64,000 bases of DNA from an uncultured Spirochaetales bacterium (GCA_934276485.1 CAKQTE010000120.1:7220-71219), one strand, 5' to 3'; shown: positions 25,267 to 33,891, counted from the stretch's first letter. Numbers and translations are program-made. Notes: generated by a model from the letters alone, not told the origin.

Positions 25267-26235
25267 ATGAACGAAACAAATAGAAGAATAAAATTCAACT
25301 TGTCGCCAAAGATCATACTTGGAATAATGATCGTAATCATTGTTCTATCTATCTTGGCAACTTGTTTCTTTGTCGTAGACCAATCAGAACAAGCAGTGGT
25401 ATTACGCTTTGGTCGTTATTCGCGAACTGTAGGACCAGGCTTGCAATTCAAGCTACCATTCGGCATTGAAACCAATATCAACCTTCCAACTCAAAAGGTA
25501 CAGACCCTTACATTTGGATATCGATCTCAAGACAACTCAGGTTCCCTTACAAGAGCAAGACAATACTCTAGTGAATCCACAATGCTTACAGGAGACCTGA
25601 ACATTGTAGATGTAGAGTGGATCGTTCAATATAGAATCAGGGATCCAAAGGCTTATCTATTTTCCGTAAAGGATAAAGAAACAACAATTCGTGATATTTC
25701 CCAATCCATAATGAATCAGCTTGTTGGAGATCTCCCAATATTGACTGTCATGACAAACCAAAGAACACAGATTGAATATGATGCTCAATGCGAGATGCAG
25801 AAGATCTTCGACAGATATGATTTCGGACTTGAAATCGTAACTGTAAAGCTACAGAACATCGTCCCTCCAGAGGGAGATGTACAGGATGCATTCGAGGATG
25901 TAAACAAAGCTATCCAGGATATGAATAGATACATAAACGAAGGAAAGCAATATTACAACCAAGAAATACCAGCAGCAAAAGGACAGGCAGACAAGATCAT
26001 TGCAGAGGCTAAGGGATACGCTTCAGAAAGAGTCAACAAAGCAAAGGGTGACACTGCAAGATTTGATGCAATGCGAGAAGAGTATGAAAAGAATCCAGAT
26101 ATCACATCAACTCGTCTCTATCTTGAGACTATGGCCGATATCCTATCAGGAGAAGGAGAACTTACAATAATAGATTCCTCTCTCGATAACTTTTTACCTA
26201 TCAAGAACCTAGGAGGCCAGAAAGATGAGAAATAA
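25267..26235 (+). CDS. hflK: Membrane protease regulator HflK
   Basis: SPFH/prohibitin-family protein that with HflC forms the HflKC complex controlling FtsH protease. One N-terminal transmembrane helix (about residues 16-38), then the band-7 domain beginning VDQSEQAVVLRFGRYSRTVG, and a charged coiled-coil region with IAEAKGYASERVNKAKGD. 322 residues. The ATG has no ribosome site and sits at the predicted transcription start (leaderless candidate). Overlaps hflC by 11 bp. Confidence 0.93.
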   Translation: MNETNRRIKFNLSPKIILGIMIVIIVLSILATCFFVVDQSEQAVVLRFGRYSRTVGPGLQFKLPFGIETNINLPTQKVQTLTFGYRSQDNSGSLTRARQYSSESTMLTGDLNIVDVEWIVQYRIRDPKAYLFSVKDKETTIRDISQSIMNQLVGDLPILTVMTNQRTQIEYDAQCEMQKIFDRYDFGLEIVTVKLQNIVPPEGDVQDAFEDVNKAIQDMNRYINEGKQYYNQEIPAAKGQADKIIAEAKGYASERVNKAKGDTARFDAMREEYEKNPDITSTRLYLETMADILSGEGELTIIDSSLDNFLPIKNLGGQKDEK

Positions 26236-27217
26236 AGCACTTTGGACAACAATTGTCATCATTGCAATAATATTTGTCGTTGTATTCATCTTTGGACCTT
26301 TCTATACAGTCAAGGAAGGAGAACAAGCTCTTGTTACAAGATTTGGAAAGATTACAAATGTTGAAACAACATCAGGCTTGAAGTTCAAGGTTCCATTTCT
26401 GGATCAAGTTGTTACATACCCTAGTATGCTCCTATCATGGGATGGAGATGCTCAAAGAATTCCTACAAAGGAAAACCAATTCATTTGGGTTGATGCAACT
26501 GCGAGATGGAGAATCACGGATCCTCAACTATTTTATGAAACAGTTCATACTATTGAAGGTGGACTTGCTCGTCTTAATGATGTACTTGACTCAACAATCA
26601 GAACAGTCATATCTGAAAACTACCTAAATGAAGCTGTTAGATCTACAAACAAGATCAACTCAATAACTGTGCAGGAAGATGCTATAGAAGTCGAGAACCT
26701 TGAAGATGCAGAAACCTTAAGAAGCCTAACCAATACAACAGTTAGCCAGGAGAACATAAAAATAGGAAGAGAAGGAATCTCAAATATGATTCTTGCATCC
26801 GCAAAGAAGCTTACTCCTGCATATGGAATCGAGCTTGAGGATATCATCATCAGACAAATCAGATATTCAGAAGACCTAACTCAATCTGTATACACACGTA
26901 TGATCAAGGAAAGAAACCAGATTGCAGAGGCTTACAGATCCTATGGAAGAGGTCAGCTATATTCATGGCAAGGTAAGACCGAGAATGACAAGAAACAGAT
27001 TTTGTCTGCAGCCTATGCAGAAGCAGAAGGAATCAAGGGACAAGCTGATGCCGAAGCTACAAGAATCTACGACAACAGCTATTCAAAGAACCCTGCGTTC
27101 TTCCAGCTTTGGACAACACTCGAAAGCTACAGAGACAATGTAGGAAAACTCGATAAAGTTCTATCAACTGATTTTGAATACTTTAATTACATCTACTCCA
27201 AGGATGGCGAAAGATGA
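26225..27217 (+). CDS. hflC: Membrane protease regulator HflC
   Basis: SPFH protein, partner of HflK. N-terminal helix (about residues 7-27), then TVKEGEQALVTRFGKITNVE and FLDQVVTYPSMLLSWDG, and a C-terminal helical region with AAYAEAEGIKGQADAEATRI, typical of HflC. 330 residues. GGAGG precedes ATG 26225. It overlaps the next gene (ATGA) by 4 bp. Confidence 0.94.
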   Translation: MRNKALWTTIVIIAIIFVVVFIFGPFYTVKEGEQALVTRFGKITNVETTSGLKFKVPFLDQVVTYPSMLLSWDGDAQRIPTKENQFIWVDATARWRITDPQLFYETVHTIEGGLARLNDVLDSTIRTVISENYLNEAVRSTNKINSITVQEDAIEVENLEDAETLRSLTNTTVSQENIKIGREGISNMILASAKKLTPAYGIELEDIIIRQIRYSEDLTQSVYTRMIKERNQIAEAYRSYGRGQLYSWQGKTENDKKQILSAAYAEAEGIKGQADAEATRIYDNSYSKNPAFFQLWTTLESYRDNVGKLDKVLSTDFEYFNYIYSKDGER

Positions 27218-27999
27218 TAGAACTTGAACAAAGAGACATACCTTCCTTAATCAAAGTATTGGAAGAAGATAGAAGAAACATCTTCTTTCTGAATGCACTA
27301 GAGAAAGGCAATCTTGGTTCATATTTGAAAGTATATAAATTAGATGAGGCATACATCCTTCACGGGATGTGTGCTTTTGTTTGTATATATGCTCATGGCG
27401 AGTATGACAAAGCTAGGCTCATAAAGTTTCTTTCAACTCTACCCTTTTCATATCTATATGGACTAGAAGAACAACTACAGGATTTGGAAGACTATCTATC
27501 GAAAGACTTCAATGTTGAAAAGCGGACTATGATGAGTGTTGATAAATCATCATTTATCAGACTTGCAGAAAGAGATACTCGTCTTAGGGAGTTATTTGCA
27601 CCTGAAGACTATGAAGACCTATATGATATGTACACTCATAATAGTGAATTTGAGCATGATTATCCTATTGAAAACAAAGAAGAATGGGCACTAGAGAAAG
27701 CAGAGATAGAATATCCACATACAGGAGTTGGTCTCTACTATAAGAACAGGATAATATCGGGCGCTTATCTTTTGGATGCAAACAAAACTCGTGCAGCCAT
27801 CGTCGGCGTTGCAACCGATGATGACTACGTAGGATGTGGCTTTGCAACAAGTGTAGTGTCAGAGCTTGTAGACATTGCCCTTTATGAGAATAATATCAAC
27901 TATCTATGTCTTTGGTATGATAACGAGAAAGCTCACCACATATATTCAAAGCTAGGATTCAAGCCAGTTGGCAACTACATCTATGCAAAAAGGAAATGA
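27214..27999 (+). CDS. GNAT-family acetyltransferase
   Basis: A 261-residue protein. The C-terminal 90 residues form a GNAT/FR47-like domain: AAIVGVATDDDYVGCGFATS (acetyl-CoA loop) and ending LCLWYDNEKAHHIYSKLGFK with the characteristic AxxxYxKxGF. The N-terminal 170 residues are a degenerate second fold of the kind seen in two-domain GNATs. Substrate is unknown. Coupled to hflC by the 4-bp overlap and to the following FAH gene by 1-bp spacing, so the four genes from 25.3 to 28.8 kb are one operon. Confidence 0.8.
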   Translation: MIELEQRDIPSLIKVLEEDRRNIFFLNALEKGNLGSYLKVYKLDEAYILHGMCAFVCIYAHGEYDKARLIKFLSTLPFSYLYGLEEQLQDLEDYLSKDFNVEKRTMMSVDKSSFIRLAERDTRLRELFAPEDYEDLYDMYTHNSEFEHDYPIENKEEWALEKAEIEYPHTGVGLYYKNRIISGAYLLDANKTRAAIVGVATDDDYVGCGFATSVVSELVDIALYENNINYLCLWYDNEKAHHIYSKLGFKPVGNYIYAKRK

Positions 28000-28000
28000 T

Positions 28001-28762
28001 ATGAAATACGTTAGATTCTTAAATGAAAACAACATTGAAAAATATGGCATTCTATTGGATGAAGATAAAATACAAGCACTGAAATCAACTCCATATGAGT
28101 CGAAGGAAACACTTGATGAATATTACAGCTTGAAGAGCGTTAAGCTTCTACCTCCTGCAAAGTATTCAAAAGCTGTTTGCATTGGCCTAAACTATCGCGA
28201 CCATGCAATAGAAGTCGGACTTCCAATTCCAGAGAGTCCAGTTGTATTCATGAAGCCATATACATGTGCTATCGCAAATGGGGAGGATATCATCTATCCA
28301 GAGATGTGCCATCGCTTGGACTACGAAGCAGAACTTGCTGTTGTAATTGGAAAGAAATGTCACAATGTATCTGAGAAAGATGCTTTGGATTATGTTCTTG
28401 GATACACAATCTCAAATGATGTTACAGCTCGAGATCTCCAGCCAAAGAATGGACAGTGGACAGTTAGTAAGTGTTTTGATACTTTCCTACCTCTAGGAAC
28501 ATATATTTCCGATGAAGTAGATGCATCTGACTTATATATAACATCAAGAGTAAATGGATGTACAAAACAGGAATCACGAACTTCTAACTTAATCTTCAAT
28601 ATTCCTTATCTTGTTTCATACCTATCTCATGTGATGACACTTCTTCCTGGAGATATCATCTCAACAGGCACTCCTGGTGGCATATCTGGTATGGCTATTG
28701 GAGACAAGGTAGAGATCGAAATCGAAGGTCTTGGTGTATTGAAAAACACAATCGCAAAATAA
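28001..28762 (+). CDS. Fumarylacetoacetate hydrolase-family protein (FAHD1-like)
   Basis: A 253-residue FAH-fold protein. Motifs: VCIGLNYRDHAIEVGLPIPE, PVVFMKPYT, metal ligands in LDYEAELAVVIGKK, DVTARDLQPKNGQW, and DIISTGTPGGISGM at the end. The family includes acylpyruvate hydrolases, oxaloacetate decarboxylases and catechol-pathway enzymes; the pattern matches the compact FAHD1/YcgM group. ATG 28001 (AAAAGGAAA upstream) is preferred over an earlier in-frame start inside the GNAT gene. It is the last gene of the hflKC operon and meets the convergent exonuclease gene end to end. Confidence 0.88.
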   Translation: MKYVRFLNENNIEKYGILLDEDKIQALKSTPYESKETLDEYYSLKSVKLLPPAKYSKAVCIGLNYRDHAIEVGLPIPESPVVFMKPYTCAIANGEDIIYPEMCHRLDYEAELAVVIGKKCHNVSEKDALDYVLGYTISNDVTARDLQPKNGQWTVSKCFDTFLPLGTYISDEVDASDLYITSRVNGCTKQESRTSNLIFNIPYLVSYLSHVMTLLPGDIISTGTPGGISGMAIGDKVEIEIEGLGVLKNTIAK

Positions 28763-29515
28763 CTAGAAGTCCAATTCAAGCACAACGGGACAATGATCAG
28801 AGCCGAGAACATCAGTTTCAATGTCAGCAACTTTGATCTTGTCCTTTATTCTTTCCGAGACCAAGAAATAGTCAATTCTCCATCCAGCGTTTTTCTCTCT
28901 GGCATGAAACATATAGCTCCACCAAGAATACTTTACTTCATCTGGATGCAAGTATCTGAAACTATCAACAAAACCTTTTGAAAGCATACGAGTAAAATCA
29001 GAACGTTCTTCTTGAGAGAATCCAGCGTTTTTCTCATTGCTCTTTGGATTCTTCAAGTCAATAGGATGATGCGCAACATTCAAGTCTCCTGTCATGACAA
29101 CAGGCTTCTTCTTGTCGAGCATGCAAATATAATCCTCAAGAGCAAGATTCCATGCACGCCTATAGCTAAGACGCAAAAGCTCCTTCTGACTGTTAGGAAC
29201 ATATACGCATACAAGATAGAACTCAGGATATTCAACAGTGATCACTCTGCCCTCCTTGTCATGGATATCGACTCCTATTTCATATGAGACAGAGAGTGCT
29301 TCTTTCTTTGAAAGTATTGCAGTTCCACTATATCCTTTCTTTTCAGCATAGTTGAAATACTTATCATATTGCTGAGCTTCAAGATCCAGCTGTCCTTCAG
29401 ATAGCTTTGTCTCTTGCAAACAAATAACGTCTGCATTCTCATTTTCAACCCAAGAATAAAAGCCTTTGGTTATAGCTGCACGAAGTCCATTTACATTCCA
29501 ACTAACAAGTTTCAT
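28763..29515 (-). CDS. xth: Exodeoxyribonuclease III / AP endonuclease
   Basis: A 250-residue Mg-dependent nuclease of the EEP fold, acting in base-excision repair at abasic sites. Motifs: MKLVSWNVNGLRAAI, ICLQETKLSE (Glu), YVPNSQ, VMTGDLNVAHHPIDLKNPKS (Asp, Asn), GWRIDYFLVSE and LGSDHCPVVLELDF (catalytic SDH). It matches the ExoA (Neisseria/Bacillus-like) subtype. Adjacent to the tRNA-Leu gene, with the tRNA terminator upstream of it; its own promoter is not obvious. Confidence 0.95.
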   Translation of the reverse strand: MKLVSWNVNGLRAAITKGFYSWVENENADVICLQETKLSEGQLDLEAQQYDKYFNYAEKKGYSGTAILSKKEALSVSYEIGVDIHDKEGRVITVEYPEFYLVCVYVPNSQKELLRLSYRRAWNLALEDYICMLDKKKPVVMTGDLNVAHHPIDLKNPKSNEKNAGFSQEERSDFTRMLSKGFVDSFRYLHPDEVKYSWWSYMFHAREKNAGWRIDYFLVSERIKDKIKVADIETDVLGSDHCPVVLELDF

Positions 29516-29535
29516 ATTTTTACACCTAAATAAAA

Positions 29536-29563
29536 AAAAGCCCTCTCTGATTAAGAAAGGACT
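29536..29563 (-). terminator. Terminator of tRNA-Leu
   Basis: Minus strand stem AGTCCTTTC / AGAGAGGGCT-type with two wobble pairs, followed by eight T. It begins a few bases beyond the tRNA 3' end and precedes the start of the exonuclease III gene. Confidence 0.75.
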
Positions 29564-29568
29564 CTTGA

Positions 29569-29652
29569 TGCGGCCAACTGGACTTGAACCAGCACGCCCG
29601 TTAAAGCACTAGCACCTCAAGCTAGCTTGTCTACCAATTCCAACATAGCCGC
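29569..29652 (-). tRNA. tRNA-Leu (anticodon GAG)
   Basis: 84-nt class II tRNA on the minus strand. Acceptor GCGGCTA pairs with TGGCCGC (one G-T), anticodon stem CTAGC/GCTAG with loop TTGAGGT gives anticodon GAG, long variable arm, T-loop GGTTCAAGTCC. CCA is not encoded. Decodes CUC and CUU leucine codons. Confidence 0.93.
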
Positions 29653-29662
29653 GTACTAGTTG

Positions 29663-29692
29663 ATGATAGTCAAAAAACAGTTTAGTCGTCAA
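29663..29692 (-). promoter_or_regulatory. tRNA-Leu promoter
   Basis: Minus strand: TTGACG (29687-29692), 18-bp spacer, TATCAT (29663-29668); transcription would start about 4 nt before the tRNA. Confidence 0.65.
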
Positions 29693-29811
29693 TACGTTTT
29701 AGAAAATTTCTTTAAATTTGTTTCGGACCATAAGTAATAATAACATTCGCGTGAATTGATATGAACCAAAGTACTACCATATCCCTTGTTTATATTCATT
29801 AGAATTTCTGC

Positions 29812-29840
29812 TATTATCTGTTTAGTTAGTTTAAACTAAC
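29812..29840 (+). promoter_or_regulatory. 16-bp palindrome next to -10 box: probable metalloregulator operator
   Basis: GTTAGTTTAAACTAAC (29825-29840) is a perfect palindrome that begins 7 bp after a -10 element TATTAT (29812-29817) and so covers the transcription start. Its TTAG...CTAA symmetry recalls DtxR/IdeR-type boxes (TTAGG...CCTAA). It precedes an AraC gene and a flavodoxin gene, fitting control by metal availability. Regulator identity is inference. Confidence 0.55.
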
Positions 29841-29858
29841 GAGGATATTTGAAAACAT

Positions 29859-30782
29859 ATGAACCTCAATCGCTTAACATTTGATGCAACAACAGAACAA
29901 GCTATGAACAAGGAAGAACGCTATGTCACAACAACATATCCAGTGTTTCCTGGAATTGATTTCGCCTTTGTTGATGCACATGGAAAAGAGATAGAACTTG
30001 AAGAAAAGAATTCATCTTCCAATGTAATCGAAATCATCTATTGCAGAGAAGGACGCTCCGAATTCAAGCTAAAAGATGAATTTGTATTCTTATCATCAGG
30101 AGATTTGATGATTGTTAAATCAGATACAATTTCTCCAAAACAGAACTTCCCTTTAAGCCATTACCACGGTCTAACGATCTCAATTGATCTTGATAAAACA
30201 CCTCATTGCCTATCTTGTTTTCTAGAAGATGTAAATGTAGAGCCAAAAGCCTTAGCAGATAGGTTCTGCAAAAACAATACTGGATTTATAACAAGGGCCA
30301 ACAAAGGAATAGAACATATCTTTTCAGAAATCTACTCAGTATCAGAGGCGATAAAGAAAGGATATTGCAAAATAAAAACTCTTGAATTGTTGCTGTTCTT
30401 AAGTCAATTAAATCCTGAAGATGATGAAATGCACAGAAGACTTTACACTAAAAGTCAGGTATTGCTTGCAGAGAAGATTGCCAGATTGCTGTATGAAAAT
30501 ATGGATGAACATATAACACTTGAAGAGCTTTCAGATATCTTCCATGTGTCAGTAGCTCATATCAAAAATACATTTAAGAATGTATATGGCGTTCCTGTAG
30601 GATCATATTTGAGAACTCTAAAAATGGAGTCTGCTGCATATATGCTTGAGTATACAGATAAGACAGTGCTAGATATTGCTATCGAGCATGGATATGATAA
30701 TGGAAGCAAATTCGCATCTGCCTTCCGCTCTGTTAAAGGAATAAATCCTGCCCAATATCGAAACGAGAAATATCGCAATTAA
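29859..30782 (+). CDS. AraC-family transcriptional regulator
   Basis: 307 residues. The C-terminal 100 form an AraC DNA-binding domain with LEELSDIFHVSVAHIKNTFK (first HTH), VLDIAIEHGYDNGSKFASAF (second HTH) and the ending GINPAQYRNEK. The N-terminal part (about residues 30-150) looks like a cupin-type ligand domain (IEIIYCREGRSEFKL...FLSSGDLMIVKSDTI). It sits behind the palindromic operator and upstream of the DUF3793 and flavodoxin genes on the same strand, so it may both be metal-regulated and control those genes. Confidence 0.85.
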   Translation: MNLNRLTFDATTEQAMNKEERYVTTTYPVFPGIDFAFVDAHGKEIELEEKNSSSNVIEIIYCREGRSEFKLKDEFVFLSSGDLMIVKSDTISPKQNFPLSHYHGLTISIDLDKTPHCLSCFLEDVNVEPKALADRFCKNNTGFITRANKGIEHIFSEIYSVSEAIKKGYCKIKTLELLLFLSQLNPEDDEMHRRLYTKSQVLLAEKIARLLYENMDEHITLEELSDIFHVSVAHIKNTFKNVYGVPVGSYLRTLKMESAAYMLEYTDKTVLDIAIEHGYDNGSKFASAFRSVKGINPAQYRNEKYRN

Positions 30783-30879
30783 TTGAATTCTATCCAAATG
30801 GAGCCTTTTTCTATCTTTTAAGAGCGGAAAGAGGCTTATTCTTTTGCCATACTGCATTTGTTAATGAGGAGAATACGTT

Positions 30880-31431
30880 TTGCTGGAAGAATTGCTCGTT
30901 AAGTATAGTTCACCTACCCTTGCAGGACTTAAAACTGGAAATATCTTTCTGTGTCCTTACAGCGATATATGTGCAATGAGAGATGATCTTAGAACATTTA
31001 ACAAATGTCTTTATCCAAAAGGAATAAGGGTTCTACCTCTAAGCTATAAAACAGGAAAGGCTCTTATCTACATCTATCGGATATCAATGTTGAAATCTGA
31101 TTTATTGGATAGTACTGCATGCTCACTCTTGCATAGCATTGGCTATGATACAGAGAATCCAGAAATATGCATCAAGAAGCTTATAAAGAGACTATCTCTA
31201 GAAGAGGGTTTTCCTCATGAAGTCGGACTATTTATAGGATATCCACCTGAAGATGTTTATGGATTCATTGCAAATAATGCAAAGGAATGCAAATGCGTTG
31301 GTTGTTGGAAAGTCTATGGAGATGCTGAAAAAGCTCAAAAGACTTTCGAGAAATACAAAAAATGTACAAATGCGTACTGTGCTCAGTATGCAAAAGGTAT
31401 AACAATTGAACAACTTGCAGTTGCAGGTTGA
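30880..31431 (+). CDS. DUF3793-like protein
   Basis: A 183-residue cytoplasmic protein with a cysteine-rich C-terminus. Visible motif: FPHEVGLFIGYPPEDVYGFI, then KECKCVGCWKVYGDAEKAQK and the NAYCAQYAKGITIEQL end. This matches DUF3793, a family often next to flavodoxin or iron-regulated genes in anaerobes. I used TTG 30880 because GAGGAG stands 8 bp upstream and no ATG fits; it gives MLEELLVKYSSPTLAG (family-like start). The gene overlaps the long upstream extension of the flavodoxin frame but not the flavodoxin itself. Function unknown; the conserved Cys suggest metal or redox handling. Confidence 0.8.
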   Translation: MLEELLVKYSSPTLAGLKTGNIFLCPYSDICAMRDDLRTFNKCLYPKGIRVLPLSYKTGKALIYIYRISMLKSDLLDSTACSLLHSIGYDTENPEICIKKLIKRLSLEEGFPHEVGLFIGYPPEDVYGFIANNAKECKCVGCWKVYGDAEKAQKTFEKYKKCTNAYCAQYAKGITIEQLAVAG

Positions 31432-31457
31432 TAACACCATTATACGGAGGAAATATA

Positions 31458-31880
31458 ATGAGTAAGATAGCAGTAATATACTGGAGTGGTACAGGAAATA
31501 CCGAGGCAATGGCAAATGCTGTTGCTGATGGTGCTAAAGAAAACGGAGCAGAAGTATCACTATTTACAGCAACTGAATTTGATCCATCGAGCCTTGATTC
31601 TTATGATGCTCTAGCTTTTGGATGCCCTGCAATGGGAGCAGAAGTACTAGAAGAAAGCGAATTCGAACCTATGTTCTCTTCTTGTGAAGCAAAAATTCAT
31701 GATAAAAAGATTGCTCTCTTTGGATCCTATGGCTGGGGAGATGGAGAATGGATGCGTAATTGGGAAGATAGATGCATATCTGATGGTGCTATTCTTTCAT
31801 CAGAATCTGTCATCTGCAATGACGCTCCAGATGACGATACAATCGAAAACTGTAAATCCTTAGGCAAAAGCCTAGTATAG
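31458..31880 (+). CDS. Flavodoxin
   Basis: A 140-residue FMN-binding electron carrier. Phosphate-binding loop SGTGNTEAMANAV near residues 10-22; 50s-loop AFGCPAMGAEVLEE and 90s-loop GSYGWGDGEWMRNWE, as in short-chain clostridial flavodoxins. ATG 31458 with perfect ACGGAGG upstream is chosen. Flavodoxins replace ferredoxin under iron limitation, so the upstream metalloregulator-like palindrome makes sense. Strong terminator follows. Confidence 0.93.
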   Translation: MSKIAVIYWSGTGNTEAMANAVADGAKENGAEVSLFTATEFDPSSLDSYDALAFGCPAMGAEVLEESEFEPMFSSCEAKIHDKKIALFGSYGWGDGEWMRNWEDRCISDGAILSSESVICNDAPDDDTIENCKSLGKSLV

Positions 31881-31911
31881 ATAACACAATTCCTTCTATA
31901 AGCTCTCTATT

Positions 31912-31947
31912 GAGTACCAATCAGAAATGGTTGGTACTCTTCTTTTA
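31912..31947 (+). terminator. Terminator after flavodoxin
   Basis: 9-bp perfect stem GAGTACCAA / TTGGTACTC with a 10-nt loop followed by TTCTTTT. Confidence 0.8.
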
Positions 31948-31961
31948 AAAGATAAAAGAGA

Positions 31962-31986
31962 TAAAAAAACCAGGAATGAATCCTGG
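31962..31986 (-). terminator. Terminator after tRNA-Met
   Basis: Minus strand stem CCAGGA / TCCTGG with a 5-nt loop followed by TTTTTTTAT. It stands 5 nt beyond the tRNA 3' end. Confidence 0.8.
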
Positions 31987-31990
31987 CTAG

Positions 31991-32063
31991 TAGCGAGAGA
32001 GGGACTCGGACCCCCGACCGAACGGATATGAGCCGTTTGCTCTACCAACTGAGCTATCTCGCC
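31991..32063 (-). tRNA. tRNA with anticodon CAT (elongator Met type)
   Basis: 73-nt tRNA on the minus strand. Acceptor GGCGAGA pairs with TCTCGCT, anticodon stem AACGG/CCGTT with loop CTCATAT (anticodon CAT), D-loop AGTTGGTAGA, T-arm GGGGGTCCGAGTCCC. The G1:U72 pairing rules out the initiator's unpaired 1-72, so it is elongator Met or, less likely, a lysidine-modified Ile tRNA. CCA is not encoded. Confidence 0.9.
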
Positions 32064-32236
32064 ATATATAAAATATTTAATTGTTTATTGAACCGTGTAA
32101 CAGTTCGTAACCTTCATTTTTATAAAGCATTCACATTTTTTTGTCTAGTGGTTTTATAAAAATTAATAAAATAATTATCGATATTGTGAAGAATCCCTAA
32201 AAATGATTCAAAAACATGTTTGATTAGTCACAAAAA

Positions 32237-32278
32237 GAGGATGCATATCAAAACTCAAAGTTTAATCTTTGCATCCTC
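32237..32278 (-). terminator. Long-loop hairpin upstream of tRNA-Met, with minus-strand T-run
   Basis: 9-bp perfect stem GAGGATGCA / TGCATCCTC with 24-nt loop holding a smaller AAACT/AGTTT hairpin; minus-strand product is followed by TTTTTG. It lies beyond the terminator of the amino-acid importer and could be a second safety terminator or the end of a small transcript. Confidence 0.5.
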
Positions 32279-32317
32279 CCTCTGATAATTACATTAGTCT
32301 AGTTTTTCAATAAGTCT

Positions 32318-32341
32318 AAAAAAGCTCTTCCGGAGAAGAGC
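32318..32341 (-). terminator. Terminator of the amino-acid ABC operon
   Basis: Minus strand stem GCTCTT / AAGAGC with a 6-nt loop followed by TTTTTTAG, 7 nt after the stop of the ATPase gene. Confidence 0.75.
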
Positions 32342-32347
32342 CCATAG

Positions 32348-33091
32348 TTAAATATTTTCCTTTTTGAATCTTTGCAGGAAGTCCTTCAAACGATCACTCT
32401 TTGGATTTTTAAAGATTTCAGTAGCGCTACCCTCTTCATCTATTACTCCATCAGACATGAATATAACTCTCTTGGAAACATCACGCGCAAAAGCCATCTC
32501 ATGAGTAACAATAAGCATTGTCATACCAGAGGAAGCCAGTCCCTTGATTACATCAAGTACTTCTTCAACCATCTCAGGATCCAAAGCACTTGTTGGTTCA
32601 TCAAATAGCAATACTTCTGGATTCATAGCAAGAGAACGAGCTATTGCAACTCTCTGCTTCTGTCCTCCAGAAAGCTGCCTTGGCTTTGCATTGATATATT
32701 CAGCCATACCAACCTTCGACAGGTATTCAAGAGCTATTTTTCTAGCTTCTTCCTTATTGCGCTTCAATACCTTTTCTTGTCCGATCATGCAGTTCTTAAG
32801 AACAGTCATGTTGTTAAAGAGATTGAAGGATTGGAATACCATACCGACCTTTGCACGGTATTTATCCTCATTCATCTCACCTTTAAGAACATCTTTTCCA
32901 TGGAAAAGAATCTTTCCAGCAGTTGCATCCTCAAGAAGATTAATGCACCTCAAGAGAGTACTCTTACCAGAACCAGAAGGACCGATTATAGAAATAACAT
33001 CACCACTTTCTACTGTGAAATCTATATCCTTCAAAACTTCATGGTTTCCAAAGGTCTTTGCTAAGTGTTCTACTTTAATTAGATCATCCAT
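32348..33091 (-). CDS. Polar amino-acid ABC transporter ATP-binding protein
   Basis: A 247-residue GlnQ/HisP-type ATPase on the cytoplasmic face. Walker A GPSGSGKSTLLRCINLLE, Q-loop MVFQSFNLFNNMTVLKN, signature LSGGQKQRVAIARSLAMNP, Walker B VLLFDEPTSALD and H-loop VTHEMAFA. The stop TAA of the permease and this ATG share one base, so both are coupled. Order: binding protein, permease, ATPase. Exact amino acid unknown. Confidence 0.95.
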   Translation of the reverse strand: MDDLIKVEHLAKTFGNHEVLKDIDFTVESGDVISIIGPSGSGKSTLLRCINLLEDATAGKILFHGKDVLKGEMNEDKYRAKVGMVFQSFNLFNNMTVLKNCMIGQEKVLKRNKEEARKIALEYLSKVGMAEYINAKPRQLSGGQKQRVAIARSLAMNPEVLLFDEPTSALDPEMVEEVLDVIKGLASSGMTMLIVTHEMAFARDVSKRVIFMSDGVIDEEGSATEIFKNPKSDRLKDFLQRFKKENI

Positions 33092-33891
33092 TAGTGAGTA
33101 CCTCCTGTCTTTGGATTATAACGATTAAGTCCACTTGTGAAAGCGAGAGTGTCTGTTGTCGCAAGATCATAATCAGAAGGACCATCCATCTTTGACTCAG
33201 CCCATCTTAGAACGCGTGAGCTAATGAATGTCAGGAAGAAGTAAATGATCATCGTAACAGTTGCAGCTTCGAAATATGTATAAAGTGCTCCTGATATACT
33301 CTTGAAAGTAAAGAATAGTTCTACTGTACCAATAATGGATAGTACACAAGTATCCTTGATGTTGATAATCAAGTTATTGCCAATCTGAGGCATGATATTC
33401 CTAAGTGCTTGAGGAAGAACTACATAGCACATTGTTTGGAAATGGCTCATACCAATAGAACGAGCTCCCTCTAGCTGTCCTTTATCAACAGATAGAATAC
33501 CACCTCTGACAGTCTCTGCCATATATGCACCTGTATTGATAGATACGATCAAGATAGCTGCACTCCACATTCCCAGGTTGATATTAAACAGCTGTGCCAT
33601 TCCATAATAGATAAATGCAGCCTGAAGCATCATTGGTGTTCCTCTGAATACCTCAACATAGATATTCAGAATAACCTTAACGATCTTCAATAAAGCTCTT
33701 TTGGCTTTACCGGAGTTCTTATGAGGCTCTGTTGCTTCAACTAGTCCTACTGCAAATCCAATTACACAACCTAGAATTGTACATATGATAGCAATAGCCA
33801 TAGTTGTAAGCGCACCCTTTATAAGGGATGCGCTATACCTATCGACTATGTAGACCATTCTATCTAGGAAATTCATCTCAGAGATTGTCAT
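33091..33891 (-). CDS. Polar amino-acid ABC transporter permease
   Basis: 266 residues with about five membrane helices. MetI/HisM family signature FRGTPMMLQAAFIYYGMAQ and EAA-loop QLEGARSIGMSHFQTMCYVV followed by LPQALRNIMPQIGNNLIINI; these fit a His/Glu/Gln-type permease, probably homodimeric. Extra C-terminal tail (about 25 residues) ends near SGLNRYNPKTGGTH. Lies 15 bp downstream of the binding protein gene. Confidence 0.94.
   Translation of the reverse strand: MTISEMNFLDRMVYIVDRYSASLIKGALTTMAIAIICTILGCVIGFAVGLVEATEPHKNSGKAKRALLKIVKVILNIYVEVFRGTPMMLQAAFIYYGMAQLFNINLGMWSAAILIVSINTGAYMAETVRGGILSVDKGQLEGARSIGMSHFQTMCYVVLPQALRNIMPQIGNNLIINIKDTCVLSIIGTVELFFTFKSISGALYTYFEAATVTMIIYFFLTFISSRVLRWAESKMDGPSDYDLATTDTLAFTSGLNRYNPKTGGTH

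Noticed and set aside
31991..32063. Initiator tRNA-fMet
   Set aside because: First acceptor pair is G-U rather than the C/A mismatch typical of initiators, and the anticodon stem lacks the three consecutive G-C pairs.
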